From Anaerolineaceae bacterium (GTDB taxonomy: Bacteria > Chloroflexota > Anaerolineae > Aggregatilineales > Phototrophicaceae), in NCBI GenBank assembly GCA_002702065.1, contig NZXX01000001.1, positions 558,001 through 622,000 of the forward strand: DNA of 64,000 nucleotides, read 5' to 3'. A program made the translations under genes and the position numbers. The notes under the pieces are model-generated. The model worked only from the letters and a program-made list of their open reading frames with translations. It was not told where the DNA came from and did not search any database. This document shows positions 18,007 through 27,354 of this stretch, in pieces (positions within the stretch are counted from its first letter, which is position 1; every line of letters starts with the position of its first letter).

Positions 18007-20523
18007 CTACCCCCTCTGGCCCTGACCGGATAGACGAACGTAAATTACCAGTGCTTCCTCACGCCGTTCCTGTTCGTTCACGAAATAGCCGTCGAACTTG
18101 ATGTTGAAGCGCTGCATGTACTCTCTCAGGTTGAATGCACCATTGCGAGTTTCGATGACATTGCCTTCGTCCAGCGGGAAGACAAACCGCGCATACGTCG
18201 GCACTTTATCAAGGTTGGCCAGGCGTGATCCGTCGATCAGGGCGATAAAGTGATTGAAGCCGATCCGCGTCAGATCCTGCACCTCAACCTGGACGATTTC
18301 ACCTGCCTCCGGTGCCTCCATGTAGACGCGGAAATTAGGTTCCTGAAGGCGCGCAAGGGGTTGATCAACGATGACATCCGGGTGGAACCACAGCTCGCAG
18401 CGCAGCAGGAAATCATCCAGGCGTTCCACCTCCGTGATTGTGGCAAACGACAGCGTGCGCACCTGATCCAGCATCTTGCGTACTTCTTCTTCGGTCAGGC
18501 CACCGGTTGCCGTTGGCGGAATATCGACCACGCCAAAGGTTTCGATCATGCCGGTGCCATCATGCCCGACATAAGTGTACTGGCCGCGCTGCATCGCCTC
18601 GAAAACGGTCATTCGCTCGCTCAGTTGCAGCAGATTGGCATCGATGATGAGTTCGATCAGATCACCATCCTGCAAGAAGGCCTGTCGCGGGCGCAGAATC
18701 CATTGTTCGGTGGGCTGGTTCGCTCCGCCAGCAGCCGGAGCCATATCGAATTGAAAGTCCGTCGCGTTGCTGCCGCGGATACGCCGCACCTTTACAGCGT
18801 CCGCCGGAACAAGCACCGGCATTTCGGTATGGAACCAGAGCAGCAGTTCGGGGCGGGCCAGGCCAGGGCCGCTGCGTGTGTCCATTGTCAGCAGCTGGCG
18901 CACATCTGGCAGACTATCGGCAATGGCATAAATGACAATTGTGTCCTCGACCCGTCCTACATAGTCAAAACCGAACAGGTCAATGCTTGCCAGCAGTGCC
19001 GTACTCCCGGCGATCGCGCGCGCATCGGCCAGCGATTCCAGTCGGCGGCGCAGCGTTGGATCGGTGTTGATCGGTAAGCCAGGCCGGTTGCCCGGGCCGG
19101 GAATAACGGGGGTCAAATCACCGGGACGTGTTGGGATCAGATCGCCTGGCAGCGAGGGACGCACCGGTTCCAGACCTGGCAGAGAGGGGTCAATTTCCGG
19201 CATCGTGGGCCGTCCATCAGTCCCGGCACGCATCTGGTTCAGATGAAAGCGCAGTTCGACCCGCGCCCCGGCTTCGATCACCCCTTCGACTTCAAGCGTG
19301 TAGGTGTTGTCAAAGCCACTCACCGGCTGGATTGTGCCGCTGCGCTCGACACCATTCACCAACAAGGTCAGGTACTGGGTAAAATCACCGGACATGGTGA
19401 TCGGTTCCGGATGATGAATCCAGAGCATGAGCGAACGGTTGTCCCGAACATTCAGCGTCGCAAATTCCCGCTGGGGCAGGGCGCTGCCGCCTTCACCCAG
19501 CATCATCAGTTCCTGAATAAGCTGTGTGCCGAGCAGGAAGGGACGGCCTGAGTCTCGTACCGCCTCGTCTGGTATTGTGACCACCGGGTTGCCTGCCGCA
19601 TCAAAATCAAGCATGACGCGCATTTCGGCCAGCAGCACGCCGGTTTCTACATCGTCGCTGTCGAAGCCGCACGCAATCACGTCCGGTTCGAGCCGGGGCC
19701 GCACTTCCGTCACCCAGATGCGGAAAATATCATCTAGGTCATCCTGCGCTGTTGCTTCCGGCAGATACAGATAGCGCGATCCGGTATCAATCGGCGAGTC
19801 CACCGGTGAGGTCAGCGGGGAATCGAACCCCGGTGCTGCCCGGCGTTCGCGCACCGCGTCACAGTCATCGAGCAGGCGCACCAGTTCGATAATCTCCGCT
19901 TTGTCCGACTGGCTCTGGGGCAGGTTCGCTTCGACCCGCACGTCCGCCATTAGCTCGGCAAAACACTGAATCGCGTCCCAGGTGGGCATGGCTGGTGGCT
20001 GCCAGCGCAGCGCAATCTGGAACGAATCGCGGATGCGGGATGCCACCTGGCTTTGCTGGCTGCTGCTGCATGGCTGCCCGGCAATCGACACCAGCGCGTC
20101 GGGGCATTCATCATAGGTTGCCACGACGTACAGTCGCTTGACTCCCGGTGTCAGGTCGGCAGCTTCGTTGTTTCGCTGGCGCTCGAACCATGCCCGCATG
20201 TAGGCGCACTGATCGTTGCGGACCACGAATACGCGCCCGCACTGGTCGATGCCGATGCCGGTAAAGACGTTGACCTTCACGTCACTGCCGCCGGAGGGTT
20301 CCAGTGTCATGCGCAGGCCGGACACGGTGCCATAGCCATGCAGCGCCCGGTTGTGCAGGTAATCCTTGTGCAGGAAATACATCTGCTCCTGCCGGAATTC
20401 ATCCACCCCCAGCACCAGGCCAAATTCGTAATTCACGCGCATATCCGGGCTGAGTGTCCCCTGAGCCAGCGAAACGCAGCGCTGGGTCACCCCGCCAACA
20501 TAGGTCAGTTCAGGATTATCCAT
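18007..20523 (-). CDS. Large eCIS-associated structural protein of unknown function
   Basis: 838 aa. Residues 30-110 resemble the N-terminus of the 521-aa neighbour: FRQEQMYFLHKDYLHNRALHG, then GTVSGLRMTLEP and a VNVFTGIGIDQCGRVFVV strand pair. Further on come beta-sandwich-like segments (around 370-440 with SLMLWIHHPEP, and 590-690), separated by a Pro/Gly-rich linker at about 445-495 built from PSLPG, PTRPGD and PGPGN units. This is the architecture of a modular, surface-exposed particle component. The ATG at 20523 has an excellent GGAGGAAGG ribosome site. It is placed where tail-fibre genes often lie, but no adenovirus-fibre repeats are seen. Confidence 0.6.
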   Translation of the reverse strand: MDNPELTYVGGVTQRCVSLAQGTLSPDMRVNYEFGLVLGVDEFRQEQMYFLHKDYLHNRALHGYGTVSGLRMTLEPSGGSDVKVNVFTGIGIDQCGRVFVVRNDQCAYMRAWFERQRNNEAADLTPGVKRLYVVATYDECPDALVSIAGQPCSSSQQSQVASRIRDSFQIALRWQPPAMPTWDAIQCFAELMADVRVEANLPQSQSDKAEIIELVRLLDDCDAVRERRAAPGFDSPLTSPVDSPIDTGSRYLYLPEATAQDDLDDIFRIWVTEVRPRLEPDVIACGFDSDDVETGVLLAEMRVMLDFDAAGNPVVTIPDEAVRDSGRPFLLGTQLIQELMMLGEGGSALPQREFATLNVRDNRSLMLWIHHPEPITMSGDFTQYLTLLVNGVERSGTIQPVSGFDNTYTLEVEGVIEAGARVELRFHLNQMRAGTDGRPTMPEIDPSLPGLEPVRPSLPGDLIPTRPGDLTPVIPGPGNRPGLPINTDPTLRRRLESLADARAIAGSTALLASIDLFGFDYVGRVEDTIVIYAIADSLPDVRQLLTMDTRSGPGLARPELLLWFHTEMPVLVPADAVKVRRIRGSNATDFQFDMAPAAGGANQPTEQWILRPRQAFLQDGDLIELIIDANLLQLSERMTVFEAMQRGQYTYVGHDGTGMIETFGVVDIPPTATGGLTEEEVRKMLDQVRTLSFATITEVERLDDFLLRCELWFHPDVIVDQPLARLQEPNFRVYMEAPEAGEIVQVEVQDLTRIGFNHFIALIDGSRLANLDKVPTYARFVFPLDEGNVIETRNGAFNLREYMQRFNIKFDGYFVNEQERREEALVIYVRLSGQGQRG

Positions 20524-20541
20524 TTACCTTCCTCCCTGTGG

Positions 20542-22992
20542 TTATAATTCTGGCAGGTCGCCCAGCCGGTCACGGTCACTGATCAGCCGGTCGCGCACAT
20601 TGAACGGATACTGCGCCTCGAGGTACACATCGGACAGGGCACCCGCGCCCAGCACCAGCGGCCCGATCAGGTCGCTTTCGCCAAGCTGCGTATCCAGCCC
20701 CAGCCGCGCTTCGCCCACGCGGAACAGGTCCCAGTAACGCTTCAGTTCAAAGGCGGTGTGGACCGGCTTTTCCAGTTCAACAATGCGCTCGGCCATCTGC
20801 AAGTCTTCTTCGTCAAGGTTGTGCGGCAGCAGCACCGTGAAACGATGGGCAGTGTCTGCCGGGTCGCCGGTCTGATCCTGCGTGGACGGGTCGCCATACA
20901 AGCGCGGGTCAACGCTGCGGGTGAGGAAACGTTCGACAATGCGCACGTCCCCGCCGCCCCAGCAGTCCGGCTCGAACAGCCATTCGCCCACTTCTTCATC
21001 GAGATACAGACGCAGCGCGATTTCAACCCCCGGCACGGTCCCCCGGCGGCTGTAAAGCTCGTAGGCATGGCGGATGAAAAAGCGGCGGCGGCTTTCTGAC
21101 CATAAAGGATCAAGCACAAGGCCCAGCCACCCCGCCAGCCATTCCAGCGCATCGGCAGGGGTGGTACGCGGGTCGAGCAGGCGTGGCATGTGGTCAATCT
21201 GGTCTTCGAGGTGGGTGTAAAAACCTTCAAAGTTTGCTAACCAGCGTTCCAGAAACGACGCCGGGCCGGGCTCCTCACGGTAAATCACGGGCAGGTAATG
21301 ATCGAGGTACGAGAAACGCGGATACCACACGCGCATCGCATACAGCTTCGGTGTCGAGCGTCCGCTGCCTTCGAGCGTCAGCTCAATCTGGATATAGCGC
21401 CCGTGCATCTCCTGAAACAGCAGTTCCCACGTACCGCCCCGGCTGACGTCCTCGGCCATTTCCGTTTCGTAAAACGGCAGTTCAGAACCATCGGACCGTT
21501 GATAGGGGCGGGGCTGCTGCTGCCAGACCGTCTTTTCCAGCAGCGCCGGGTCGTCGGCTGCGCGCGCCCGCACATACACATTCGTCCCCGGTGGCACATC
21601 AGCATCCAGCAGCAGGCGATGCCACACACAACCGGGCAAGCCACTGTCGAACTGCTGGCCTTTGTTACCCGCCACAAAATCCGCTGGAGTGGTGATCAGG
21701 CCGCGCCGGGCATAGCGACAGTCGACAAATATCTGAAGCGGCACCCAGCGGTCGGCAAAGTCGTAATATACCTTGCCGTCCACGGCGACCAGGGCTTTGG
21801 CTTCCCAGCGTCGCAGCGGCAGATAGTCTTTTTGTGCGTCCAGCTTCAGATCATCCCGGTCCATCTCGAAGGCGATTACCTGATTGCCATCGCCGCGGGC
21901 CACATACAGCAGATGCAGCATACGCTCTGGCCCGCCCAGCGCTGCCGTTACATCGAGGCACGAATCACAGTCTTCGATGTCTCCGACACAGCAGGCGGTA
22001 TAAGCAAAATCATGGACGCTGATCGACACCAGTTCGCCGGTTTCATCCAGTTCGGTTTCGATGCCCGTAATCACATCTTCCAGCGAATACTTCACCACCA
22101 GCGCCCCGCTGCTGTCATATTCATCAATCACCGAGGGCAGGCCCGGCTCGGTATGCAGCACCAGTACATGGCCGTCCGGCCCGCTTTCGATGCTGACCGG
22201 CGCAAATGCCTGATCGGGTTCGCCGGGGATCAGTGGGAACCCCTGCGGATGAAACACCCGGCCAAAGACGTTGATGGGGTCGCCATCATCCGGCTGAAAC
22301 AACGAAGGTTCCTCGTCGGTTTCCGCCATCAGGCGAAAATGCTGGTCGAGCACCCAGTAGCGCAGGTTATCCCGGTCGAGGATGAGCACACCGCCATCCG
22401 GTGTGGCCGCCATATCCCAGGGCGAAAAGGGCGTATCCTCCGGCCATTGCAGCAGCAGGGGTGGTCCGCCCCGGTGCAGGTCGAACACCAGGATGCCGTT
22501 TTGCGTGACATTGCCCACCACCAGATAATGCCGGGTCGTCACCGCCAACCCGCGCAGGTCGATCCGATCCGGCATGGGTTCCACCGCATCGACAAAATCA
22601 CCGCCATCCGGCACCGGGTCACAATCGACCGGCTGGTCCGCCCAGGTCCAGAACTTGACCGATTCCCGTTCATCATTAGCCAGGAAGCGAATGCCACCCT
22701 GCTGCGGGTCGATCCAGTACCAGTGACCATAGCGATCCCGGTCTGCACCGCGCCGCCGGTTTATGTCGAGCTGCCCGGTTTCGGTGGCGCTGCGGAATAG
22801 GGGCGCTTGTCGCGCCAGCTGCAAATAGCCATCGGTCGGGTTGCCGCTCCATTCCAGCGGCGGCTGATCTTCGTCATCAATCAATGCCCATCGGGTGGCC
22901 AGCGTGCGCCCGCTGCCATCATCCATAGCGATGCAAGCGCCCCAGTCGGGCTGGGTGTAGAGCAGATGAAATCGCGTGCCGTTGACATCCAT
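20542..22992 (-). CDS. eCIS tail protein I-like baseplate protein with N-terminal beta-propeller
   Basis: About 816 aa from ATG 22992 (GGAG nine bases upstream); the frame extends to a GTG at 23013 that overlaps the previous stop. The N-terminal ~480 residues carry propeller-like blades (MAATPDGGVLILDRDNLRYWVLD and similar). A lectin/sandwich-like part follows at about 480-545 (YIQIELTLEGSGR..TPKLYAMRVWYPRFSYL). Then comes the phage tail protein region, with YLPVIYRE, FLERWLANFEGF, LEWLAGWLGL and the RRGTVPGVEIALRLYL segment typical of TIGR02242 / gpI-type baseplate proteins (Afp12/gp7-like wedge). Follows directly the gp6/J-like gene, as in most contractile devices. Confidence 0.82.
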   Translation of the reverse strand: MDVNGTRFHLLYTQPDWGACIAMDDGSGRTLATRWALIDDEDQPPLEWSGNPTDGYLQLARQAPLFRSATETGQLDINRRRGADRDRYGHWYWIDPQQGGIRFLANDERESVKFWTWADQPVDCDPVPDGGDFVDAVEPMPDRIDLRGLAVTTRHYLVVGNVTQNGILVFDLHRGGPPLLLQWPEDTPFSPWDMAATPDGGVLILDRDNLRYWVLDQHFRLMAETDEEPSLFQPDDGDPINVFGRVFHPQGFPLIPGEPDQAFAPVSIESGPDGHVLVLHTEPGLPSVIDEYDSSGALVVKYSLEDVITGIETELDETGELVSISVHDFAYTACCVGDIEDCDSCLDVTAALGGPERMLHLLYVARGDGNQVIAFEMDRDDLKLDAQKDYLPLRRWEAKALVAVDGKVYYDFADRWVPLQIFVDCRYARRGLITTPADFVAGNKGQQFDSGLPGCVWHRLLLDADVPPGTNVYVRARAADDPALLEKTVWQQQPRPYQRSDGSELPFYETEMAEDVSRGGTWELLFQEMHGRYIQIELTLEGSGRSTPKLYAMRVWYPRFSYLDHYLPVIYREEPGPASFLERWLANFEGFYTHLEDQIDHMPRLLDPRTTPADALEWLAGWLGLVLDPLWSESRRRFFIRHAYELYSRRGTVPGVEIALRLYLDEEVGEWLFEPDCWGGGDVRIVERFLTRSVDPRLYGDPSTQDQTGDPADTAHRFTVLLPHNLDEEDLQMAERIVELEKPVHTAFELKRYWDLFRVGEARLGLDTQLGESDLIGPLVLGAGALSDVYLEAQYPFNVRDRLISDRDRLGDLPEL

Positions 22993-23006
22993 CGCCATGC
23001 GCTCCA

Positions 23007-25313
23007 CTAACACTTACGCGGCACAACCGGCACATGAACGCGCGTGCCCGGTTCCGCCTCGACCGTCTGGCCAATCAGCGCGCCCGGTTCTTCCGGCGTG
23101 CCTTCGCGCACACTGATGCCCGCCAGCCAGGGTAGTTGAATGCCTTCCATACGTTTGTATTCCACTTCTTGCACGGTCGTCTCGCCCGCGCCCAGCACGC
23201 CCAGCCGTATGTCGTTGACGTAGCGCACACCGGGCACCCGCACCGTAATCGCTTCGAGGTCGCGGCTGCGCACCTCCATACCCAGGGGCCAGCCGGTGCC
23301 GGTGCCATCCTCACAGTCATCAACGTCGGTTTCCGGCCCGCCTACCAGCGGCGACAGATATTCGCGGATCGCGGCTTCAACCTCGCGGTGAACAATCGAC
23401 CGTACCTGACCCGGCATGGTGACCAGCCCAATCGTCACCACCAGCGAGATATACTGCGGTCCGCGCACAAAAATTTCGGTCGTCACCAGCCGGCGTGGGT
23501 TCAGCCAGGCGCATACCGCATCCAGAAACAGACGATCCGGCACCGGCGGTGTGGTCTGTTCGATGTTATGGCCGGGTACGACCATCACCGTCAGCGAACC
23601 GGGCCAGGCCTGGGCGGAGCCGCCGGGCACGAACGCATCCGGGTTGAACAGCGGCAGCACTTCGACGCGCCCGATGTTGACGCCGGGGGTTCGTTTGGTG
23701 ATGTCCTTGAAGTCCTGCACCGTCACCAACCGGTCGCGATGCTTGAGGTAACTGCTGATACTCTGCTCGCCCTCGGTTGGGGTTTCGCCCCGGCTTGCGC
23801 CCCATGTCGGCACCGGGTTCGATACCTTGAAGCCACCCGGCACCGCCGCCGACTTGTTGATACCGTCGATATTGACCTTGCCCTGTGGCCCACCGCCATA
23901 TTCATAACTGACGCGCATCTCATGGCCAAAACCGGGGCGTTTGCCTCGTAAACCGGACCCAAAGCTGATCTGGCCGGATTCCACATCGAGTGTATAGACT
24001 CTGGCGTCCGGCCCGGCGGCGTACAGATCATCGGTGCGCGTCCATTCTTCGAACGCATCGTTGTCATTCTCGATTTTGAGGACAAATTCACTTTCGGATT
24101 CTTCACCCACCGGGGCGACAATCACTGGCGTATGCGCGAGTTTGTACACCTGATTGGGTGCACCAGTGGCGACGCCCAGACGCTCGTTCACTACCTGGAT
24201 CGCCTGAATGACGCGGGTTGCGTTGATGCCGACCCAACTGAGCAGGGCCTGCTGCTGGATAGGGTCTGTTTCATCCGTCTGCTTGTCGTCTTCCGGCAGC
24301 CGGATGCGAATCCAGGTCACCACACGGGCGGCCAGATCGCGGTCTTCGAGGCGTGGTGGGTAATCCAGCGTGCCTTCTTCGGTCGGGTCGAAGTCCCACA
24401 ACCGAATGGTGTTGTAATCTGGCAGTGTCACCTGGACGATACCTGGCGTGTCCAGCACATCTTCGGCATATTCCACCGGCAGACGCTTATAACGCGGTGG
24501 GGCCAGTGTGCCCTGATCCAGCAATGCCGGGTCAGGCGCAGCAATCTCGAAAACCAGCCGGGGATCATCTACCCGTTCGATCTCGGCGGCTTCCGGTGGC
24601 AGCACCTTGCCTTCACGCCGGTTGGACGGATAAATGCCAATCGACATGGTTTGCCCGGCAATTGCTTTACGCGCATCATCGACCGCCTGCGCGACATCGC
24701 CGCCTTCCCGTGCCAGCAGCGCCATCCAGAGCGTGCCATCGACCGTGCCGGTGGTCGCGTCCGCCAGGTCGATCTCCGGCATCGGCTTGCCATTTTCCGG
24801 TGGTTCCAGCGGGGCACTTTCGTAAAAGACCAGCTTGTCGCTGCTGGCATCCAGAAACGTTTCGTACAGCTCGGTATACTGCTGCAAGGTCGCCTCATCC
24901 AGGCCAACCTGCGGCTTCTTGTAATACAATGCTGTACTCACCGGCAGGATATTAATGTCCGTGCGCGTGCGAAACGGCACATTGCCCGCCAGCAGTTCCG
25001 CGCCAGCCCGCAGCGTCGTCGCCCGCACCGGCCCACGCTCATTTTTGATGACCACCAGCCCGCGCCCGGCACTGGCCGGCAGCAGCCCGATGCCGAGCAG
25101 GTTCAGAAACTTGAGCCGGTTAGCTTCGGGGATACGATTGCTGCGATAGAGCAGGTTTTCGGTCATGAACGCGAAAAGCTGCACCAGCGTCATGCCGGGG
25201 TCGCTGTCGTTGAAGTTGCTCCACTCCGGCGTATGCACCGGAATACGCGCCGTGACCTCGGCGACCAGTTCTTCAAAATTACGATCATCAAGCTGCGGTA
25301 TTTGCAACACCAT
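23007..25313 (-). CDS. Putative baseplate assembly protein, J/gp6-like (TIGR02243, Afp11-like)
   Basis: 768 aa. The opening (LDDRNFEELVAEVTARIP..TPEW..FN.SDPGMTLVQLFAFMTENLLYRSNRIPE) is the signature of the TIGR02243 baseplate assembly family, equivalent to T4 gp6/P2 gpJ. The C-terminal part has the conserved VTVQDFKDI..RTPGV, VMVVPGH and LNPRRLVTTEIFVRGPQY region characteristic of baseplate J proteins. It forms the wedge ring that connects spike hub and sheath. Located between gp25 (11 bases upstream) and the tail-I-like protein (overlapping or adjacent), the canonical order. Confidence 0.9.
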   Translation of the reverse strand: MVLQIPQLDDRNFEELVAEVTARIPVHTPEWSNFNDSDPGMTLVQLFAFMTENLLYRSNRIPEANRLKFLNLLGIGLLPASAGRGLVVIKNERGPVRATTLRAGAELLAGNVPFRTRTDINILPVSTALYYKKPQVGLDEATLQQYTELYETFLDASSDKLVFYESAPLEPPENGKPMPEIDLADATTGTVDGTLWMALLAREGGDVAQAVDDARKAIAGQTMSIGIYPSNRREGKVLPPEAAEIERVDDPRLVFEIAAPDPALLDQGTLAPPRYKRLPVEYAEDVLDTPGIVQVTLPDYNTIRLWDFDPTEEGTLDYPPRLEDRDLAARVVTWIRIRLPEDDKQTDETDPIQQQALLSWVGINATRVIQAIQVVNERLGVATGAPNQVYKLAHTPVIVAPVGEESESEFVLKIENDNDAFEEWTRTDDLYAAGPDARVYTLDVESGQISFGSGLRGKRPGFGHEMRVSYEYGGGPQGKVNIDGINKSAAVPGGFKVSNPVPTWGASRGETPTEGEQSISSYLKHRDRLVTVQDFKDITKRTPGVNIGRVEVLPLFNPDAFVPGGSAQAWPGSLTVMVVPGHNIEQTTPPVPDRLFLDAVCAWLNPRRLVTTEIFVRGPQYISLVVTIGLVTMPGQVRSIVHREVEAAIREYLSPLVGGPETDVDDCEDGTGTGWPLGMEVRSRDLEAITVRVPGVRYVNDIRLGVLGAGETTVQEVEYKRMEGIQLPWLAGISVREGTPEEPGALIGQTVEAEPGTRVHVPVVPRKC

Positions 25314-25323
25314 ATGCTCGTCC

Positions 25324-25719
25324 TTACGCTTGCAAAGCCAGTGTCAGGCCAACCCGTTCGCTTTGTGCGGTCGCCACCAGTGTATAAAAGATGGTGATAT
25401 TGACCGCCCGCAAGTCGCCGGGGTCGGTTTCGACGACGATATCATCCAGTTTGATGCGCGGTTCCCAGCGGGCCAGCGCGCGTTTGACTTCTTCCTGAAT
25501 CAGCCGCAGGGTGCTGGTGGTGTTCGGCTCGAACAGGAAGCGATCCAGCCCGCAGCCAAAATCCGGCAGGTTGACGCGTTCGCCGGGGCGTGTGCGCAAA
25601 ATGACACAGATGGATTCGCGCACGTTCAGTTCACCTTCCGACCACATCATCTGCCCGTTGGCGCCCACCCGCGGCGGAAAACCGAGACTTTTGCCATATA
25701 ACAGCGCGTTATCAACCAT
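25324..25719 (-). CDS. gp25-like baseplate wedge protein (Afp9-like)
   Basis: 131 aa, the normal size of the GPW/gp25 family. The conserved core is present: N-terminal LGFPPRV near residue 10, the NVRESICVILRTRPGER helix/loop that holds the gp25 lysozyme-like turn, LPDFGCGL and FEPN, and a final beta segment. The protein joins baseplate wedge and sheath and starts sheath polymerisation. The gene precedes the gp6/J-like gene by 10 bases. Confidence 0.93.
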   Translation of the reverse strand: MVDNALLYGKSLGFPPRVGANGQMMWSEGELNVRESICVILRTRPGERVNLPDFGCGLDRFLFEPNTTSTLRLIQEEVKRALARWEPRIKLDDIVVETDPGDLRAVNITIFYTLVATAQSERVGLTLALQA

Positions 25720-25728
25720 TCATTCCCC

Positions 25729-27342
25729 CTACGTCCGTTTCGGGATCGGGAAGCAGATCTTCAGGAAGGCCAGCCACCAGAACACGATGTTCAGCAGTAT
25801 CAGAAAGATGAACATGACGATAAAGGCGACCAGAAAAATAATTTGCAGCGAGAAGGTGCAGATCATGCCCAGTTCCCAACCGCCGCTGGAGCCGGACAGC
25901 CCCTCGCCGTCGATCATCTTCTCGTTGACACGCCCCATCAGGTCGCGCAGTTCCGGTGACATCTGCATGCCCACGCCGCGCTTGAACTTGCGCAGGTCCT
26001 GCATTTTGATGCTGGGCAGCTCCAGCCGCACCTTGCGCGCCGGCGCGTCACTCTCGAAAAATTTGGCGAGGCTGAACAACTGGCTGCGTTCGCTGACGAC
26101 AGGTGGGCAGTTCGGGTCGTAGTCGTACACCAGCCGCACGAAAAAATACTCGGCAGAATTGCCGTTGGCGTCCACCCGTTCGGCCTTGACCAACCCTTGC
26201 AGCACGTCGGTCATTTCCTCAGACATCTGGAACGGAGTCGTTTCTTCCGTCAGCGCGTCGCGGACGTTGTTATTCAATGTGGCATCCACCGGCAGGTTGT
26301 AGAAGCTGTAGCCCACATTCGGTTCGCCGCCGCTAATGTCCTCGCCGCGTACCAGGGGCAGGTCGTTGCGCCGGTCGCGCAGGGCCTGCCTCAGATTGAT
26401 CGTCCCGGCATCGGCGCTGATATTCAGCACACCTAAGCGGTCGTACACGGCTCGGCGGTCACTGCCTGTTGGCAGGCTGGATGGGTTGTTGGCCACAATT
26501 GCATTCCACACACCCGGCAGCGCCCGCGACAGATAGTCCGCCAGATCGAGCACGAGGTATAACGACATCTGCTCAATCTGCACCCGGTCATCCGCGTTGT
26601 TCTGGTCCAGCACGCGCGTCGCTGTGCCTGGTTTCAGCCGCCATAAATCCGTCCAGACTGATACCACACGCGTGTCGTATTCGTTGTAGCGGAAGTTCTC
26701 TTTGGACGACTGGCTCTCGATAGTAGTGATGTACTGCTGCGGGCTTGTGAACGCGGGCGGCGCATCCAGCAGTTTTTCACGCACACCAGTCGGCAGATAG
26801 CCGTGATAAATCGTGCGCGTTTCCTTGCATACCAGCACCGAACGGAACTGGTCGAGTGTGGACTTGGATTGTGTGCAGACCGACAGCGGGTGCATCGGGT
26901 GACGCTGCTCATCCGGCAGCACGCAGGTCTTATCGACCTCATGCCAGCCGCGTGCCGCGCCTTCATCGACCCATGCCTGCTCGATCATTTGCCCGGTCTG
27001 CTCGTCCTTGATCTCGCGCCGCAGCACAAAGAAGGTTTTCTCGCCATTGGCAAGCGCCACATCGCGGTCCGGCAGCCCCAACTGGCGACAGATCAGCGAC
27101 GCCGTGACGAGGTAATAGCGCCCATGCAGCGGCTGGTACAGCTTCGGCTTGACCTCGCCGGCGATCATCCGATCCGCCAGATAATCCGCCGGGTGATCGG
27201 GTGCGCCGGGCGTGCTCATGGCTTCCATGAATTCCGGCAGAAAGTTGTCCGACGAAAATTCGACCAGCCGGGGTTTCAGCAAGGTATCCAGTTTGCGCCC
27301 GTTCCAGATCGGGGCCGGTTCGACCCATTCGACACTTGGCAT
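25729..27342 (-). CDS. eCIS-locus protein with C-terminal transmembrane anchor, unknown
   Basis: 537 aa, not recognised by family. Residues 1-490 look soluble and mixed alpha/beta, with a conserved-looking opening (NGRKLDTLLKPRLVEF, FLPEFM) and Cys residues at several positions. Residues 500-529 form one long hydrophobic stretch (IIFLVAFIVMFIFLILLN then IVFWWLAF), followed by a basic PKR tail, so the protein should be tail-anchored with its bulk in the cytoplasm. It sits between the spike (gpV) and gp25, inside the core baseplate block. A membrane tether for the particle is a reasonable inference, comparable in topology to Streptomyces CisA; homology to CisA is not shown. Confidence 0.65.
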   Translation of the reverse strand: MPSVEWVEPAPIWNGRKLDTLLKPRLVEFSSDNFLPEFMEAMSTPGAPDHPADYLADRMIAGEVKPKLYQPLHGRYYLVTASLICRQLGLPDRDVALANGEKTFFVLRREIKDEQTGQMIEQAWVDEGAARGWHEVDKTCVLPDEQRHPMHPLSVCTQSKSTLDQFRSVLVCKETRTIYHGYLPTGVREKLLDAPPAFTSPQQYITTIESQSSKENFRYNEYDTRVVSVWTDLWRLKPGTATRVLDQNNADDRVQIEQMSLYLVLDLADYLSRALPGVWNAIVANNPSSLPTGSDRRAVYDRLGVLNISADAGTINLRQALRDRRNDLPLVRGEDISGGEPNVGYSFYNLPVDATLNNNVRDALTEETTPFQMSEEMTDVLQGLVKAERVDANGNSAEYFFVRLVYDYDPNCPPVVSERSQLFSLAKFFESDAPARKVRLELPSIKMQDLRKFKRGVGMQMSPELRDLMGRVNEKMIDGEGLSGSSGGWELGMICTFSLQIIFLVAFIVMFIFLILLNIVFWWLAFLKICFPIPKRT

Positions 27343-27354
27343 GGTTTCCCTTTC

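Noticed and set aside
21298..22800. 500-aa open frame opposite the tail-I/propeller gene
   Set aside because: Antisense shadow rich in His/Arg/Gln with no recognisable domain; the opposite strand holds a clear baseplate gene inside the operon.
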